64,000 nucleotides of DNA from Sporosarcina sp. P33 (GCF_002077155.1 NZ_CP015027.1:3078501-3142500), one strand, 5' to 3'. Shown: positions 15,212 through 23,988, numbered from the stretch's first letter. The notes: a model not told the origin generated them from the sequence alone. A program made the numbers and translations.

Positions 15212-16650
15212 TGAAACTTCAGGAAGTGCTTGAACAGCGATTTGGCTATGATTCATTCCGTCCTGGGCAGCGGGAGGTCATTACTGAATTACTTGCCGGA
15301 AAGGATGCGCTGGCAATTTTTCCGACAGGCATGGGGAAATCGCTTTGCTATCAATTACCAGCCTATATGCTTGAAGGTGCAGTAGTTATTATTTCTCCGC
15401 TCGTCGCACTAATGGAGGATCAGGTCGCTAATTTACGAAAGCACAAAGAGAAGCGTGTCGTTGCGATAAACTCTTTTTTATCCAGGAAAGAAAAGGATAT
15501 GGCTCTTGCGGCGCTAGGGCAATATAAATTTATCTTTTTATCGCCAGAAATGATGATGCAGTCTGCGGTTCAGCAGCTCGTTAGGAAGTTGCACATTGCA
15601 TTTTATGTAGTCGATGAAGCGCACTGCATTTCGGAATGGGGGTTTGACTTTCGTCCTGATTATTTACGTTTAAAGGAACTGTTTTCGGATGCGGCACGGC
15701 CGCCTGTTCTTGCGCTGACGGCGACCGCCAATGAAAAAGTCATTGAAGACATCACATCCTATCTGCAGATGAGACAACCGCATATTGAACGTCAGCCGAT
15801 TGATCGGCCGGCTATTTCATACCGTGTCGTACATATGGAGAAAGAGGCGGCAAAGACCGAGTGGATCATTGAACGGCTCTCTGCGACAATCGGTCCCGGA
15901 ATTATCTATGTAGCCTCCAGAAAGCGGGCAGATGAACTGGCAGCAGCCATAAGAGAACGAGGCATTCGAACGGCGAGCTATCACGGCGGTAAAGAACAGG
16001 ATGAACGGTCCATCATACAGGAACAATTTGTACAAGGGGAGCTTGAGTGGATTTGCGCGACGAATGCATTTGGCATGGGCATCCATAAAGACGATATTCG
16101 ACAAATCATTCATGAGCATATTCCGGCGGCGCCAAGTGCATATATTCAGGAGGTAGGCCGTGCGGGACGTGATGGCAAAAAGGCCGCCGCTACGCTTTTA
16201 TACAGTGAACGCGACATCCAAAAAGTAAAGTTTATCGTTTATGACGATCTTCCGGACGAACAGCAAATCCGCTATTATCATTCGCTTATGCAAGCGGGCA
16301 CAGATGCGCAGGCGGCCGCTGAACAAGCAGGGTTAACAGAAGTCTCAGCCCGCTTGCTGGATTATTATTTCGAAGAATTCGACACAGAAAATGTCGTCTG
16401 TCAAATTCAGCGGATTTTTCAAAACAAGGAAAAACAAATTGCCGAAATGGAGAGCTACGTTACTAGTGAAAATTGTCTGCGGAACACACTTGTAAGATTT
16501 TTTGGCGAAAATGCTCTCCCCGCAGAAGCCGATTGCTGTTCCAATTGTCAGAACTTGGACGACACTTGGCTGAATATGCCGGATTCTCCGCCGAAACAAG
16601 TGTCAGAACCATTACAGTGGCGGGAACGATTACACAGCTTATTGGGATAA
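15211..16650 (+). CDS. recS: RecQ-family ATP-dependent DNA helicase (RecS-type)
   Basis: A 479-residue 3'-5' superfamily 2 helicase. Walker A is FPTGMGKSLCYQLP (about 36-49), motif II is VVDEAHCISEWG, motif III is ALTATAN, and motif VI is EVGRAGRDGK. A zinc-binding Cys set (CC-N-C) is visible near residues 448-455. It lacks the HRDC domain of long RecQ proteins, which fits the shorter B. subtilis paralogue RecS (YpbC, about 496 residues) at the same location. Likely role: unwinding recombination and repair intermediates. Confidence 0.93.
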   Translation: MKLQEVLEQRFGYDSFRPGQREVITELLAGKDALAIFPTGMGKSLCYQLPAYMLEGAVVIISPLVALMEDQVANLRKHKEKRVVAINSFLSRKEKDMALAALGQYKFIFLSPEMMMQSAVQQLVRKLHIAFYVVDEAHCISEWGFDFRPDYLRLKELFSDAARPPVLALTATANEKVIEDITSYLQMRQPHIERQPIDRPAISYRVVHMEKEAAKTEWIIERLSATIGPGIIYVASRKRADELAAAIRERGIRTASYHGGKEQDERSIIQEQFVQGELEWICATNAFGMGIHKDDIRQIIHEHIPAAPSAYIQEVGRAGRDGKKAAATLLYSERDIQKVKFIVYDDLPDEQQIRYYHSLMQAGTDAQAAAEQAGLTEVSARLLDYYFEEFDTENVVCQIQRIFQNKEKQIAEMESYVTSENCLRNTLVRFFGENALPAEADCCSNCQNLDDTWLNMPDSPPKQVSEPLQWRERLHSLLG

Positions 16651-16664
16651 GAAGGCAGTCTGTA

Positions 16665-16693
16665 TTTACTTTTAAGACAAAATTCGGCATAAT
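16665..16693 (+). promoter_or_regulatory. Candidate promoter of the YpbE-like gene
   Basis: TTTACT (16665-16670), 17 bases, CATAAT (16688-16693), about 100 bases before the next start codon. Confidence 0.55.
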
Positions 16694-16797
16694 AGAAGAA
16701 GATAAGCTTATAAATGTACGCGCTTTTTAAGGATGAAGGAACGAATTGCATCATATAATAGCAACAGACATTATGCGGTGTAAAGGAGAAATTATTT

Positions 16798-17103
16798 ATG
16801 TTAACTAATCAGTATAAAACAGATTTTGAACAGCATCGAAAAGAGATCAAAGAAAAAGTTTCTGCTCATAAACTCCCTTCACGTGCGGAACTTCACGAGA
16901 AAAAGAAAGTGGAAAAATACGGCCAGGTGAAGATCATTAATATTTTCCTGGCGATTTTTACATTAATTCCTATTGTTATTTTGTTGTATGTACTGTCCGA
17001 TCTCTATTCCCCGGATGTGCCGGATCAGGTGCCCGTTGAAAAAGTCGAGCTCTCTGTCGGCTTTCATCCCGCAACAGCTGACTGCTATTTCCCGGCTGCA
17101 TAA
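16798..17103 (+). CDS. YpbE-like membrane protein, LysM domain probably lost by frameshift
   Basis: A 101-residue ORF with AAGGAG before its ATG. A charged cytoplasmic part (1-48) is followed by one transmembrane helix (about 50-68) and a short outside tail. Position after recS and architecture resemble B. subtilis YpbE, which continues into a LysM domain. Here the frame stops soon after the helix, but the +1 frame from about 17060 to 17155 reads LTAISRLHKPSEMVMELHEI, similar to the second half of a LysM motif. This suggests a frameshifted, truncated gene. Alternatively it is a genuine short protein. Confidence 0.6.
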   Translation: MLTNQYKTDFEQHRKEIKEKVSAHKLPSRAELHEKKKVEKYGQVKIINIFLAIFTLIPIVILLYVLSDLYSPDVPDQVPVEKVELSVGFHPATADCYFPAA

Positions 17104-17167
17104 ACCGAGTGAAATGGTTATGGAATTACATGAAATCTTGCTATACTACAAATGAATTTTATTACTG

Positions 17168-17195
17168 AAAAGCAAAGCATGCACTTTGCTTTTTT
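17168..17195 (+). terminator. Terminator after the YpbE-like gene
   Basis: AGCAAAG and CTTTGCT flank a short loop and are followed by TTTTT. Confidence 0.7.
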
Positions 17196-17211
17196 CTATG
17201 GGAGCTGTCTA

Positions 17212-17976
17212 ATGAAAAAGGTACGCATTGCAGGTTTATCGGTTCTCTCGTCAGCCGTCGCCATGATGGCCTATATGTTTACACTGGCCCATCGAAACCG
17301 TGTGCTGACACATACGCTGACAGCTGATTCATCCGCAACTAACATATTGCAGGTGTTTTTTATTTCAGACATCCATAGGCGCCGGCTGCCTGAGCGGCTG
17401 ATCGAAGAGTTGCGCACACGTTCCATAGATGCAGTCATAGTGGGCGGGGACGCGGCAGAAAAAGGCGTGCCGGTCGGACGAGTCGAAAGGAATATGCGCA
17501 TGCTGTCTGCTGTTGCTCCGCTGTTTTATATTTTCGGCAACAACGATCAGGAAGTCGGTGTGCCGAATATTTTACGTGCGGTAAAAAAGGCTGGCGGTAC
17601 GGTTTTGGTCGACAGCACTGCACCGATTCCGAATCATCCGCGCTGGGGGATATGCGGACTCCAGGACCCGAACAACGGCCCGGTGGAAATTGATAAGGCG
17701 GCTGACTCAGCAGCCGGATATGAAAAGCTGATACTTGCAGTCCATAATCCTTCGCTGCTCAGGAAGATTGAAGGAAAGCTGCAGCCGGCACTTTCTCTTG
17801 CCGGGCATACGCACGGCGGTCAAATACGTTTTGGGCCATGGGGAATGCAGGATCTTGGCTGTTTCCAAAAAACAGCGGACAGCGCGAAATTAATCAGTAA
17901 CGGTTATGGAACAACTATGGTGCCGCTGCGGCTGGGTGCAAAACCAGAATGCCATGTAGTGGAGATTCGCTACTAG
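17212..17976 (+). CDS. ypbG: Calcineurin-like metallophosphoesterase (YpbG-like)
   Basis: A 254-residue protein with an N-terminal hydrophobic anchor (about 6-25) and the metallophosphoesterase motifs FISDIH, GGDAAEKG, GNND and AGHTHGGQ in order. Metal-dependent hydrolysis of a phosphoester is expected, substrate unknown. ATG at 17212 has GGGAG seven bases upstream and starts a clean signal anchor; the frame extends 20 codons further back through the preceding terminator and is not used. The first motif reads SDIHRRR, slightly divergent from the usual sDxH block but retaining Asp and His. Confidence 0.85.
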   Translation: MKKVRIAGLSVLSSAVAMMAYMFTLAHRNRVLTHTLTADSSATNILQVFFISDIHRRRLPERLIEELRTRSIDAVIVGGDAAEKGVPVGRVERNMRMLSAVAPLFYIFGNNDQEVGVPNILRAVKKAGGTVLVDSTAPIPNHPRWGICGLQDPNNGPVEIDKAADSAAGYEKLILAVHNPSLLRKIEGKLQPALSLAGHTHGGQIRFGPWGMQDLGCFQKTADSAKLISNGYGTTMVPLRLGAKPECHVVEIRY

Positions 17977-18004
17977 GCAGTAAGAAATAAGGAGAGTAGA
18001 TGTC

Positions 18005-18967
18005 ATGAATTGTGCAGATGCAATAATTGTCGGCGGAGGCCCTTGCGGCTTGTCTGCGGCAATTGAATTGCAAAATATTGGACTGTCGGCAGTGGTAATT
18101 GAAAAAGGGAATATCGTTCATTCGATTTACAACTATCCGACTCACCAAACATTTTTTAGTTCGAGCAGTAAATTATCGATTGGCAAGACGCCGTTTATCA
18201 CCGCTATAGACAAACCAAAGCGCAACGATGCGCTAGTCTATTACAGAACGGTCGCCCAAATCGAAAATTTGCAAATCAACAGTCATGAACGAGTGGAGGA
18301 TATCCGAAGGCAAGACGGGCGATTCGTTGTGACGACAGATAAATCGGCTTATTATGCGAAATATGTCGTAGTGGCTACGGGATATTATGATCAGCCGAAC
18401 AGTTTACATGTCGAAGGTGAGAATTTACCGACAGTCTTTCATTATTTTAAAGAAGCGCACCCGTATTTTAATAAAAAGGTGACAGTGATCGGCGGTAAAA
18501 ATTCTGCTGTCGATGCAGCATTGGAATTACAGCGTGCAGGCGCGCATGTCTCGGTCGTTTATCGAAATGATTCTTATTCAAAAAGTGTGAAACCATGGAT
18601 CTTGCCCGGGTTCGACAGTTTAGTGCGTAATGGCCATATTGATATGTATTTCAATGCGTCGGTCACGAAAATCACGGAAGATGCAGTGACGGTGGATCAG
18701 CAGGGGAAAATATTTGACCTAGAGAGTGACTATGTCTTTGCAATGATTGGCTATCACCCGGATCATGACTTTTTACGTAAAATAGGAATTGAAGTCGACG
18801 ATGTGTCAGGACGCCCTGTCTTTAATGAAGAGACGATGGAAACAAATATTGACAATCTATTTATCGCGGGTGTCATTGCTGCAGGCAATAATGCCAATGA
18901 AATATTCATTGAAAATGGACGTTTCCATGGCGGAATGATCGCCAAACACATCAAACAGCATCTATGA
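18005..18967 (+). CDS. ypdA: Bacillithiol disulfide reductase YpdA
   Basis: A 320-residue FAD/NADPH oxidoreductase. The FAD Rossmann motif GGGPCGLSAAIEL is at the N-terminus and the NADPH motif VIGGKNSAVDAALEL around residues 160-175. YpdA reduces oxidised bacillithiol, and Cys14 of the GGGPCG motif is the residue assigned to catalysis in the family. bshA, which starts bacillithiol synthesis, lies further along the window. gudB, which precedes ypdA in B. subtilis, is absent. Confidence 0.93.
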   Translation: MNCADAIIVGGGPCGLSAAIELQNIGLSAVVIEKGNIVHSIYNYPTHQTFFSSSSKLSIGKTPFITAIDKPKRNDALVYYRTVAQIENLQINSHERVEDIRRQDGRFVVTTDKSAYYAKYVVVATGYYDQPNSLHVEGENLPTVFHYFKEAHPYFNKKVTVIGGKNSAVDAALELQRAGAHVSVVYRNDSYSKSVKPWILPGFDSLVRNGHIDMYFNASVTKITEDAVTVDQQGKIFDLESDYVFAMIGYHPDHDFLRKIGIEVDDVSGRPVFNEETMETNIDNLFIAGVIAAGNNANEIFIENGRFHGGMIAKHIKQHL

Positions 18968-18971
18968 ACAA

Positions 18972-19005
18972 AACAGCCGTCTGTGATCAGGCGGCTGTTG
19001 CTTTA
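18972..19005 (+). terminator. Probable terminator of ypdA
   Basis: AACAGCCGTCT pairs with AGGCGGCTGTT and a short T-rich stretch follows. Confidence 0.65.
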
Positions 19006-19012
19006 TACAGTA

Positions 19013-19021
19013 TGGTATAAT
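19013..19021 (+). promoter_or_regulatory. Extended -10 promoter of prsW
   Basis: TGG-TATAAT forms a perfect extended -10 element 20 bases before the prsW start. The upstream hairpin occupies the -35 area. Confidence 0.55.
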
Positions 19022-19041
19022 AGCGTCGTGAGGAGGCGCCT

Positions 19042-19734
19042 ATGTTTATTTTGCTGACAGTTGCAATAGCACCGGCGCTGGCACTTTTCAGTTATTTGTA
19101 TCTGCGCAAGCAAATTGCAAAAGAGCCTTCGCGTACGCTGTTTCATGCGTTCATTTACGGTGCGATCATGACATTCCCGATATTATTTATTCAGCATGTC
19201 TTTGAAGAAGAACATGTATTTCATAATGAATTTATTCGTAATGCCATATTTTCAAGCAGTTTGGAAGAGTTTTTTAAATGGATAATTATTTTCATACTGG
19301 TATACAAAACGGTAGAATTTGAAGATGCGTATGACGGGATCTTATACGGCGCAAGTGTATCTCTTGGGTTCGCCACTGTCGAGAATATTTTATATTTATT
19401 AACATTCGGATTAGATACTGCATTTATTCGTGCGTTATTGCCTGTTTCCAGTCATGCGTTATTCGGCGTTGTAATGGGCTATTATTTTGGTAAAGCGAAA
19501 TTCTCAGATGTCACAGAAAAAACGAAATGGATAGCAATGGCGTTTTTTGCTCCTTTTTTGCTTCACATATTATATAATTCAATTTTATTTTCCTATGATT
19601 ATTGGCTGTATCTGATGATACCTTTCATGCTGTTCCTTTGGTGGTTTGGTCTGACACGGGTGAAATACGCCCATACTTTTGCAGTGCAGCAATTCAGAAA
19701 AAGAAACTCAATAAAATCAAAAAAATCCGTCTGA
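19042..19734 (+). CDS. prsW: Intramembrane protease PrsW
   Basis: A 230-residue polytopic membrane protein of the PrsW family. The motif SLEEFFKW (about 73-80) provides the conserved glutamate pair, followed by FATVENILYL and SHALFGVVMGY, which supply the other conserved acidic and histidine positions. In B. subtilis PrsW makes the first cut in the anti-sigma factor RsiW. No rsiW is in this window; rsiX is present but is not a known substrate. The stop codon lies in the 5' arm of the terminator. Confidence 0.92.
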   Translation: MFILLTVAIAPALALFSYLYLRKQIAKEPSRTLFHAFIYGAIMTFPILFIQHVFEEEHVFHNEFIRNAIFSSSLEEFFKWIIIFILVYKTVEFEDAYDGILYGASVSLGFATVENILYLLTFGLDTAFIRALLPVSSHALFGVVMGYYFGKAKFSDVTEKTKWIAMAFFAPFLLHILYNSILFSYDYWLYLMIPFMLFLWWFGLTRVKYAHTFAVQQFRKRNSIKSKKSV

Positions 19735-19754
19735 GCAATCAGACGGATTTTTTG
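19721..19754 (+). terminator. Terminator of prsW, containing its stop codon
   Basis: AAAATCCGTCTGA pairs with TCAGACGGATTTT around GCAA, followed by T residues. The TGA of prsW is part of the stem. Confidence 0.9.
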
Positions 19755-19818
19755 TCTTATAAAATACTGAAGATTGGACAAACTACAAAGAAGCATATTT
19801 TTTTGGAGGTGGATGTTT

Positions 19819-20616
19819 ATGAAGCGAGTATCTTCACGCTTCTTATTCGTACTATTGGCAGGCATTTTAATGTTCTCTTTCTATGCGGGTCACAGTGATG
19901 CTTTCAGTGGCCGTGATTTGGCGAAAGGCGCAAAAGGAGATGACGTGATTGAGCTGCAGGCAAGACTGCAATACATCGGTTTTTATCATGGTGAGATCGA
20001 TGGCAATTTCGGATACGGCACGTACTGGGCATTGCGTAATTTTCAAGAGCAATACGGTCTGCCGCTGGATGGGATTGCAGGAAAAGGTACGCAAAAAAAG
20101 CTGAAGGGAATTACAGACTATGATGAAAAATATGTGAAAGGACAAATAGCCAAAGGGAATCAATTTACGTATTACGGCGGACAGTCGCTGGAATCGCAAG
20201 TGAAAAAGGGCAGTGCCCCGCAAAAACAAGCTCAAAAACAAATACAGGCGCCGCCGAAATATAGCAATCAGGATATCAATTTACTGGCAAACGCTGTGTA
20301 CGGTGAAGCGCGCGGTGAACCGTATGAAGGACAGGTGGCAGTTGCGGCAGTCATATTGAATCGTGTCGAGCATCCGGATTTTCCGGATTCAATTGGCGGC
20401 GTTATATTCCAGCCGGGCGCATTCACGGCAGTTGCAGACGGACAAATTTGGCTTACGCCGAATGAACGGGCAAAAGAAGCGGTAATTGATGCGATCAATG
20501 GCTGGGATCCTTCCGAAAATGCGATATATTATTTTAATCCGATAACCGCCACGAGCAAATGGATCTGGTCAAGGCCGCAGATCAAAAAAATTGGTTTACA
20601 CATCTTTTGTGATTGA
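19819..20616 (+). CDS. sleB: Spore cortex-lytic enzyme SleB
   Basis: A 265-residue secreted lytic transglycosylase that digests spore cortex muramic-lactam peptidoglycan on germination. A signal peptide (to about residue 28), a peptidoglycan-binding domain (about 36-95, repeat DVIELQARLQYIGFYHGEID) and a Hydrolase_2 catalytic domain (about 145-265) with the catalytic Glu in AVYGEARGEP are present. ATG at 19819 lies nine bases after GGAGG; the frame starts earlier at 19774 without a site. It is followed by its partner ypeB. Confidence 0.95.
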   Translation: MKRVSSRFLFVLLAGILMFSFYAGHSDAFSGRDLAKGAKGDDVIELQARLQYIGFYHGEIDGNFGYGTYWALRNFQEQYGLPLDGIAGKGTQKKLKGITDYDEKYVKGQIAKGNQFTYYGGQSLESQVKKGSAPQKQAQKQIQAPPKYSNQDINLLANAVYGEARGEPYEGQVAVAAVILNRVEHPDFPDSIGGVIFQPGAFTAVADGQIWLTPNERAKEAVIDAINGWDPSENAIYYFNPITATSKWIWSRPQIKKIGLHIFCD

Positions 20617-20640
20617 TGGAAAGGAGGATGCAGACGAATT

Positions 20641-21924
20641 ATGAAGCGAATGATTTTTATTCTAACGTATTCATTTATTGTACTGGGGATTTATACAATC
20701 GGAACTGTACAGGAGAATGAGCAGCTTTCAATTGCACTGAATACCCAGTACTCGAAAAGTATGACAGATGCCTCACAAAAGCTTGGCGAACTTGAAGAAG
20801 CGGTAAAAAAATCATTGCTTTTTGAAGATCAAAAAAGTTCGGCGAAGGAAAGGGAAGATATTTGGAGGCTGTCCTCTGACATTAAGACGTCTATTGCATC
20901 GCTTCCCGTAGATGAAAGTTTTTCCACTTCATGGATGAATTACTTAGGCCGTTTGGGGAACTATGCCAAACAGTCGACCGAACAGGGAGATCCTGATGAG
21001 TATTACGCAGTAATTCAACGGGCGGCAGATAACCTGGAGGAGTTTTCAAGTGAATGGCAGCTGGCGACAAAAGATTTGATGTCAGGCAAAATGTCAATCG
21101 GTCACTGGGAAAAAAAATTACGTGACTCCCCCGAAGGAAAAAACAACTGGAATAAGATGGGGCAAACTGTTATGGAATATACCGAAACAGTATTTCCATT
21201 GACAGCGAGCGAATCGGATGTGCAAAAGAAAAAAGAACTCCGTGATTTAAAGGACCAAAAGATTTCCGAAGAAGAAGCGATACAGAAATTTAAAAAATTA
21301 TTGCCTGCTGTTTCTAACGATATTATTGCTGCGGAAAGAAGCAGAAAAGGTGCACCCTATCCGTTTTATCATATTCGATTTGCAGAAAACTCCTCGATTG
21401 GATATATTGACATCACGGAAAAAGGCGGACATGTTTTGTCTTATTTAGTTGAGCGCCGGATGGGTGAACCTCAGAGATCCTATGAAGAGCTGCATAAATC
21501 GGCGGAACAGTTTTTAAAGCAAGCAGATTATAAGGACCTTGTACTCGAAGAAGCAAGGGAAAATGACAGTGCCTGGCACTTTGTCTATGTACGGGTGAAT
21601 CCCGGCAACAACGCAAAAGTCTTCTCTGATCCAATTCATATTAAATTAGCTAAAGACAATGGAGAAATTATTGGACTCGATGCTTCCGAGTATATTAGAA
21701 AAGAGCAACTCAAGCCGCAGCCGGTCCGGGATGTCGACTGGAATAAGTTCTTCAGGTCAGAAGTCACTGTAATGGAAGAAGAGCTGGCATATGTAGAAAA
21801 CAGCCAGCTGGAACAGCGTCTTGCATATTATCTGACCGTTGTGGCAGGAAAAGAAAATGTAGAGACGTATAAAATTCTTGTGGACACGGATACGCTGGAA
21901 GTCATAACAACTGAAAAACAATAA
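20641..21924 (+). CDS. ypeB: Germination protein YpeB
   Basis: A 427-residue protein with an N-terminal membrane anchor (about 4-19), a helical region, and C-terminal PepSY-like repeats (roughly 255-425). It is needed for SleB to accumulate and stay stable in the spore inner membrane and coat. It starts at ATG with AAGGAGG about 15 bases upstream and follows sleB by 24 bases, as in B. subtilis. Confidence 0.94.
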   Translation: MKRMIFILTYSFIVLGIYTIGTVQENEQLSIALNTQYSKSMTDASQKLGELEEAVKKSLLFEDQKSSAKEREDIWRLSSDIKTSIASLPVDESFSTSWMNYLGRLGNYAKQSTEQGDPDEYYAVIQRAADNLEEFSSEWQLATKDLMSGKMSIGHWEKKLRDSPEGKNNWNKMGQTVMEYTETVFPLTASESDVQKKKELRDLKDQKISEEEAIQKFKKLLPAVSNDIIAAERSRKGAPYPFYHIRFAENSSIGYIDITEKGGHVLSYLVERRMGEPQRSYEELHKSAEQFLKQADYKDLVLEEARENDSAWHFVYVRVNPGNNAKVFSDPIHIKLAKDNGEIIGLDASEYIRKEQLKPQPVRDVDWNKFFRSEVTVMEEELAYVENSQLEQRLAYYLTVVAGKENVETYKILVDTDTLEVITTEKQ

Positions 21925-21932
21925 TAAATAGA

Positions 21933-21961
21933 TTGGAAAAATTTACTCCACGTGACATAAT
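21933..21961 (+). promoter_or_regulatory. Candidate sigma-A promoter of ypfA
   Basis: TTGGAA (21933-21938), 17 bases, CATAAT (21956-21961) with an added TGA extended -10 context. Confidence 0.6.
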
Positions 21962-21978
21962 AGAAGGAATAGTAAGTA

Positions 21979-22635
21979 ATGGCAGGTGGAGAAATGAGAT
22001 TAACTATTGGAACGGTATTAACGATAGAGAAGGACTATACAGAGGAATCGGAGAAATTCAAATGCCGGGTGGTGGATATCGAAGACGATGAACACTTTAT
22101 GATGGATTATCCCATCAATATGGCAACCGGTAAAACGGCCTTCTTCATTGACGGGACACAGCTGTTGGTTACGTTTGTGGATGAGTATAAAATGTCCTTT
22201 GCATTCCGTACGGAAGTCCACAGCCGCGTCAACCGGACTATCCCTATGCTCAAACTGAAATACCCCGGAGATAAGCAATTGATCAAAATTCAAAGAAGAG
22301 AGTTCGTCCGTGTGGATACATCACTTGACGTTGCATTGCAGGCAGATGCATCCGCCTTGCAGCTGGTGTCGCTGGATATCAGTGCCGGCGGACTGGCGGT
22401 CAATATGAAAGATCACGATTATTTTGCTCCGAATGAAGAAGTGAAATTAATGATTGTGCTGTATTTCTCCAAGACAGAAATCAAATACGTGGCATGTAAA
22501 GCTAAAGTAGTCCGAAACTGGGAAAGTGAAAAGCGCAGACTCACTTCTTTCGCCTTCAATGAAATTGATGAAAAAGACAGACAGCATATTATCCGGTATT
22601 GTTTTGAACGGCAGTTGGAATTGCGAAATAGCTAA
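21979..22635 (+). CDS. ypfA: PilZ-domain c-di-GMP receptor (YpfA/YcgR-like)
   Basis: A 218-residue protein with an N-terminal YcgR-type domain (about 10-100) and a PilZ domain (about 105-215). The c-di-GMP-binding signature is complete: RREFVR followed by DISAGG. In B. subtilis this family (YpfA/DgrA) slows flagellar motility when bound to c-di-GMP. A second in-frame ATG at 21994 is possible; the first has AAGGA ten bases upstream. cheR in this window also implies chemotactic motility. Confidence 0.9.
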   Translation: MAGGEMRLTIGTVLTIEKDYTEESEKFKCRVVDIEDDEHFMMDYPINMATGKTAFFIDGTQLLVTFVDEYKMSFAFRTEVHSRVNRTIPMLKLKYPGDKQLIKIQRREFVRVDTSLDVALQADASALQLVSLDISAGGLAVNMKDHDYFAPNEEVKLMIVLYFSKTEIKYVACKAKVVRNWESEKRRLTSFAFNEIDEKDRQHIIRYCFERQLELRNS

Positions 22636-22669
22636 AGGAAAAGTCTGTTGAAAACAGGCTTTTCCTTTT
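22634..22669 (+). terminator. Terminator of ypfA
   Basis: AAAGGAAAAGTCTGTT pairs with the complementary arm ending CTTTTCCTTT around a GAAA loop and runs into TTTTT; it begins at the ypfA stop. Confidence 0.9.
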
Positions 22670-22675
22670 TGCATA

Positions 22676-22684
22676 TGGTACAAT
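22676..22684 (+). promoter_or_regulatory. Candidate extended -10 promoter of cmk
   Basis: TGG-TACAAT lies 28 bases before the cmk start, directly after the ypfA terminator. Confidence 0.45.
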
Positions 22685-22711
22685 ATAGGCGTAAATGGAG
22701 GGGTTTTCAGC

Positions 22712-23389
22712 ATGACTGGTGGAATGAGAATCGCAATTGACGGCCCTGCCGCGGCAGGCAAAAGTACAATTGCTAAATTAGTAGCTAAAAAATTGGGATA
22801 TACGTATATCGATACAGGTGCGATGTATCGGGCCATTACATTCAAGGTGCTTCAACACGCAGCAGATCCGCGCAGTGAAGAAGAAATTATGCAGCTGATC
22901 AGCCAGACGGATATTGAATTGCAGCCTGGTGAACAAGTACAGAAAGTCTTGCTTGACGGCGCGGATGTAACGGATGCGATACGCTCGCATGAAGTAACGG
23001 CGAATGTTTCGGCTATTGCAGCAATGACAGCTGTCCGTAAACTTCTGGTGGCTAAACAGCGGCAGCTGGCAGCAAAATCTTCTGTCGTTATGGACGGCAG
23101 AGATATCGGCACGTCCGTACTGCCAGAGGCAGAACTGAAAATCTTTATGACAGCGTCTGTTGAAGAACGTGCGGAGCGCCGGCTGCTTGAAGAACAGCAG
23201 CGCGGAATGTCTTCAGATTATGAAACATTGAAAAGGGAAATCAGTGAACGGGATAAGGCGGACAGCGAACGTAAAATTTCTCCGTTAAAAAAAGCGGAAG
23301 ATGCGATTATAATTGATACAACAGGGAAAACAATAGAAGAAGTGACAAACTCTATTATTGAGTATGCGGAAAAGAGGCTGGCCCAATGA
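22712..23389 (+). CDS. cmk: Cytidylate kinase
   Basis: A 225-residue P-loop kinase that phosphorylates CMP and dCMP using ATP. The N-terminus has the P-loop IDGPAAAGKST, followed by YTYIDTGAMYRAI and the conserved VMDGRDIGTSVLP block. The start has GGAGGGG upstream. The stop overlaps the plsC start by four bases, so translation is coupled. Confidence 0.96.
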   Translation: MTGGMRIAIDGPAAAGKSTIAKLVAKKLGYTYIDTGAMYRAITFKVLQHAADPRSEEEIMQLISQTDIELQPGEQVQKVLLDGADVTDAIRSHEVTANVSAIAAMTAVRKLLVAKQRQLAAKSSVVMDGRDIGTSVLPEAELKIFMTASVEERAERRLLEEQQRGMSSDYETLKREISERDKADSERKISPLKKAEDAIIIDTTGKTIEEVTNSIIEYAEKRLAQ

Positions 23390-23970
23390 ACTTATATCCG
23401 CTTGGCAAATTTCTGATTGGCACTATTTGTTTTCCGCTCTACCGGATTAAAATTATTGGCCAGGAAAACTTCCCAAAAGAAGGCGGCGTCCTATTATGCA
23501 CCAATCATATCGATAATCTGGATCCGCCGATCGTTGGCATCACGTGCCCGAGGACAGTTCATTTCATGGCAAAAGAAGAGCTGTTCTCGAAGCCAGTTCT
23601 GAAAACTCTGTTGCCGCGGGTGCAGGCGTATCCTGTGAAACGCGGTATGAGTGACCGTGAAGCATTCCGCAAAACAATTAAACTGCTGCGCGACGAAAAG
23701 GTAGTCGGTCTTTTCCCTGAAGGCACCAGAAGCAAGACGGGAGAGATTGGTAAAGGTTTGGCGGGTGCAGGATTCTTTGCGTTAAAAGGAGGGGATGCTA
23801 AAGTGGTCCCTTGTGCAATCATTGGACCGTATAAAGCATTTTCCCAATTGAAAGTGGTATATGGGAAAGCAATGGATATGACGCCTTACCGCGAAAGAAA
23901 AGCATCAGCAGAAGAAGTTACAGAAGCCATTATGGCTGAAATATCCAAGTTAATTGAACAGCATAAATAA
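23386..23970 (+). CDS. plsC: 1-acyl-sn-glycerol-3-phosphate acyltransferase
   Basis: A 194-residue membrane-associated acyltransferase that makes phosphatidic acid from lysophosphatidic acid. The catalytic motif NHIDNLD (NHx4D) and the acceptor-binding motif FPEGTRS are in the expected order. Coupling to cmk through ATGA is common in Bacillales, although B. subtilis has its plsC elsewhere. Confidence 0.93.
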   Translation: MNLYPLGKFLIGTICFPLYRIKIIGQENFPKEGGVLLCTNHIDNLDPPIVGITCPRTVHFMAKEELFSKPVLKTLLPRVQAYPVKRGMSDREAFRKTIKLLRDEKVVGLFPEGTRSKTGEIGKGLAGAGFFALKGGDAKVVPCAIIGPYKAFSQLKVVYGKAMDMTPYRERKASAEEVTEAIMAEISKLIEQHK

Positions 23971-23988
23971 AAGAATAAGAGCAAATTT

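Noticed and set aside
21961-22000. Series of AG-containing triplets near the ypfA start, considered as a TRAP-binding site
   Set aside because: Spacing is irregular and there are far fewer than eleven (G/U)AG repeats.
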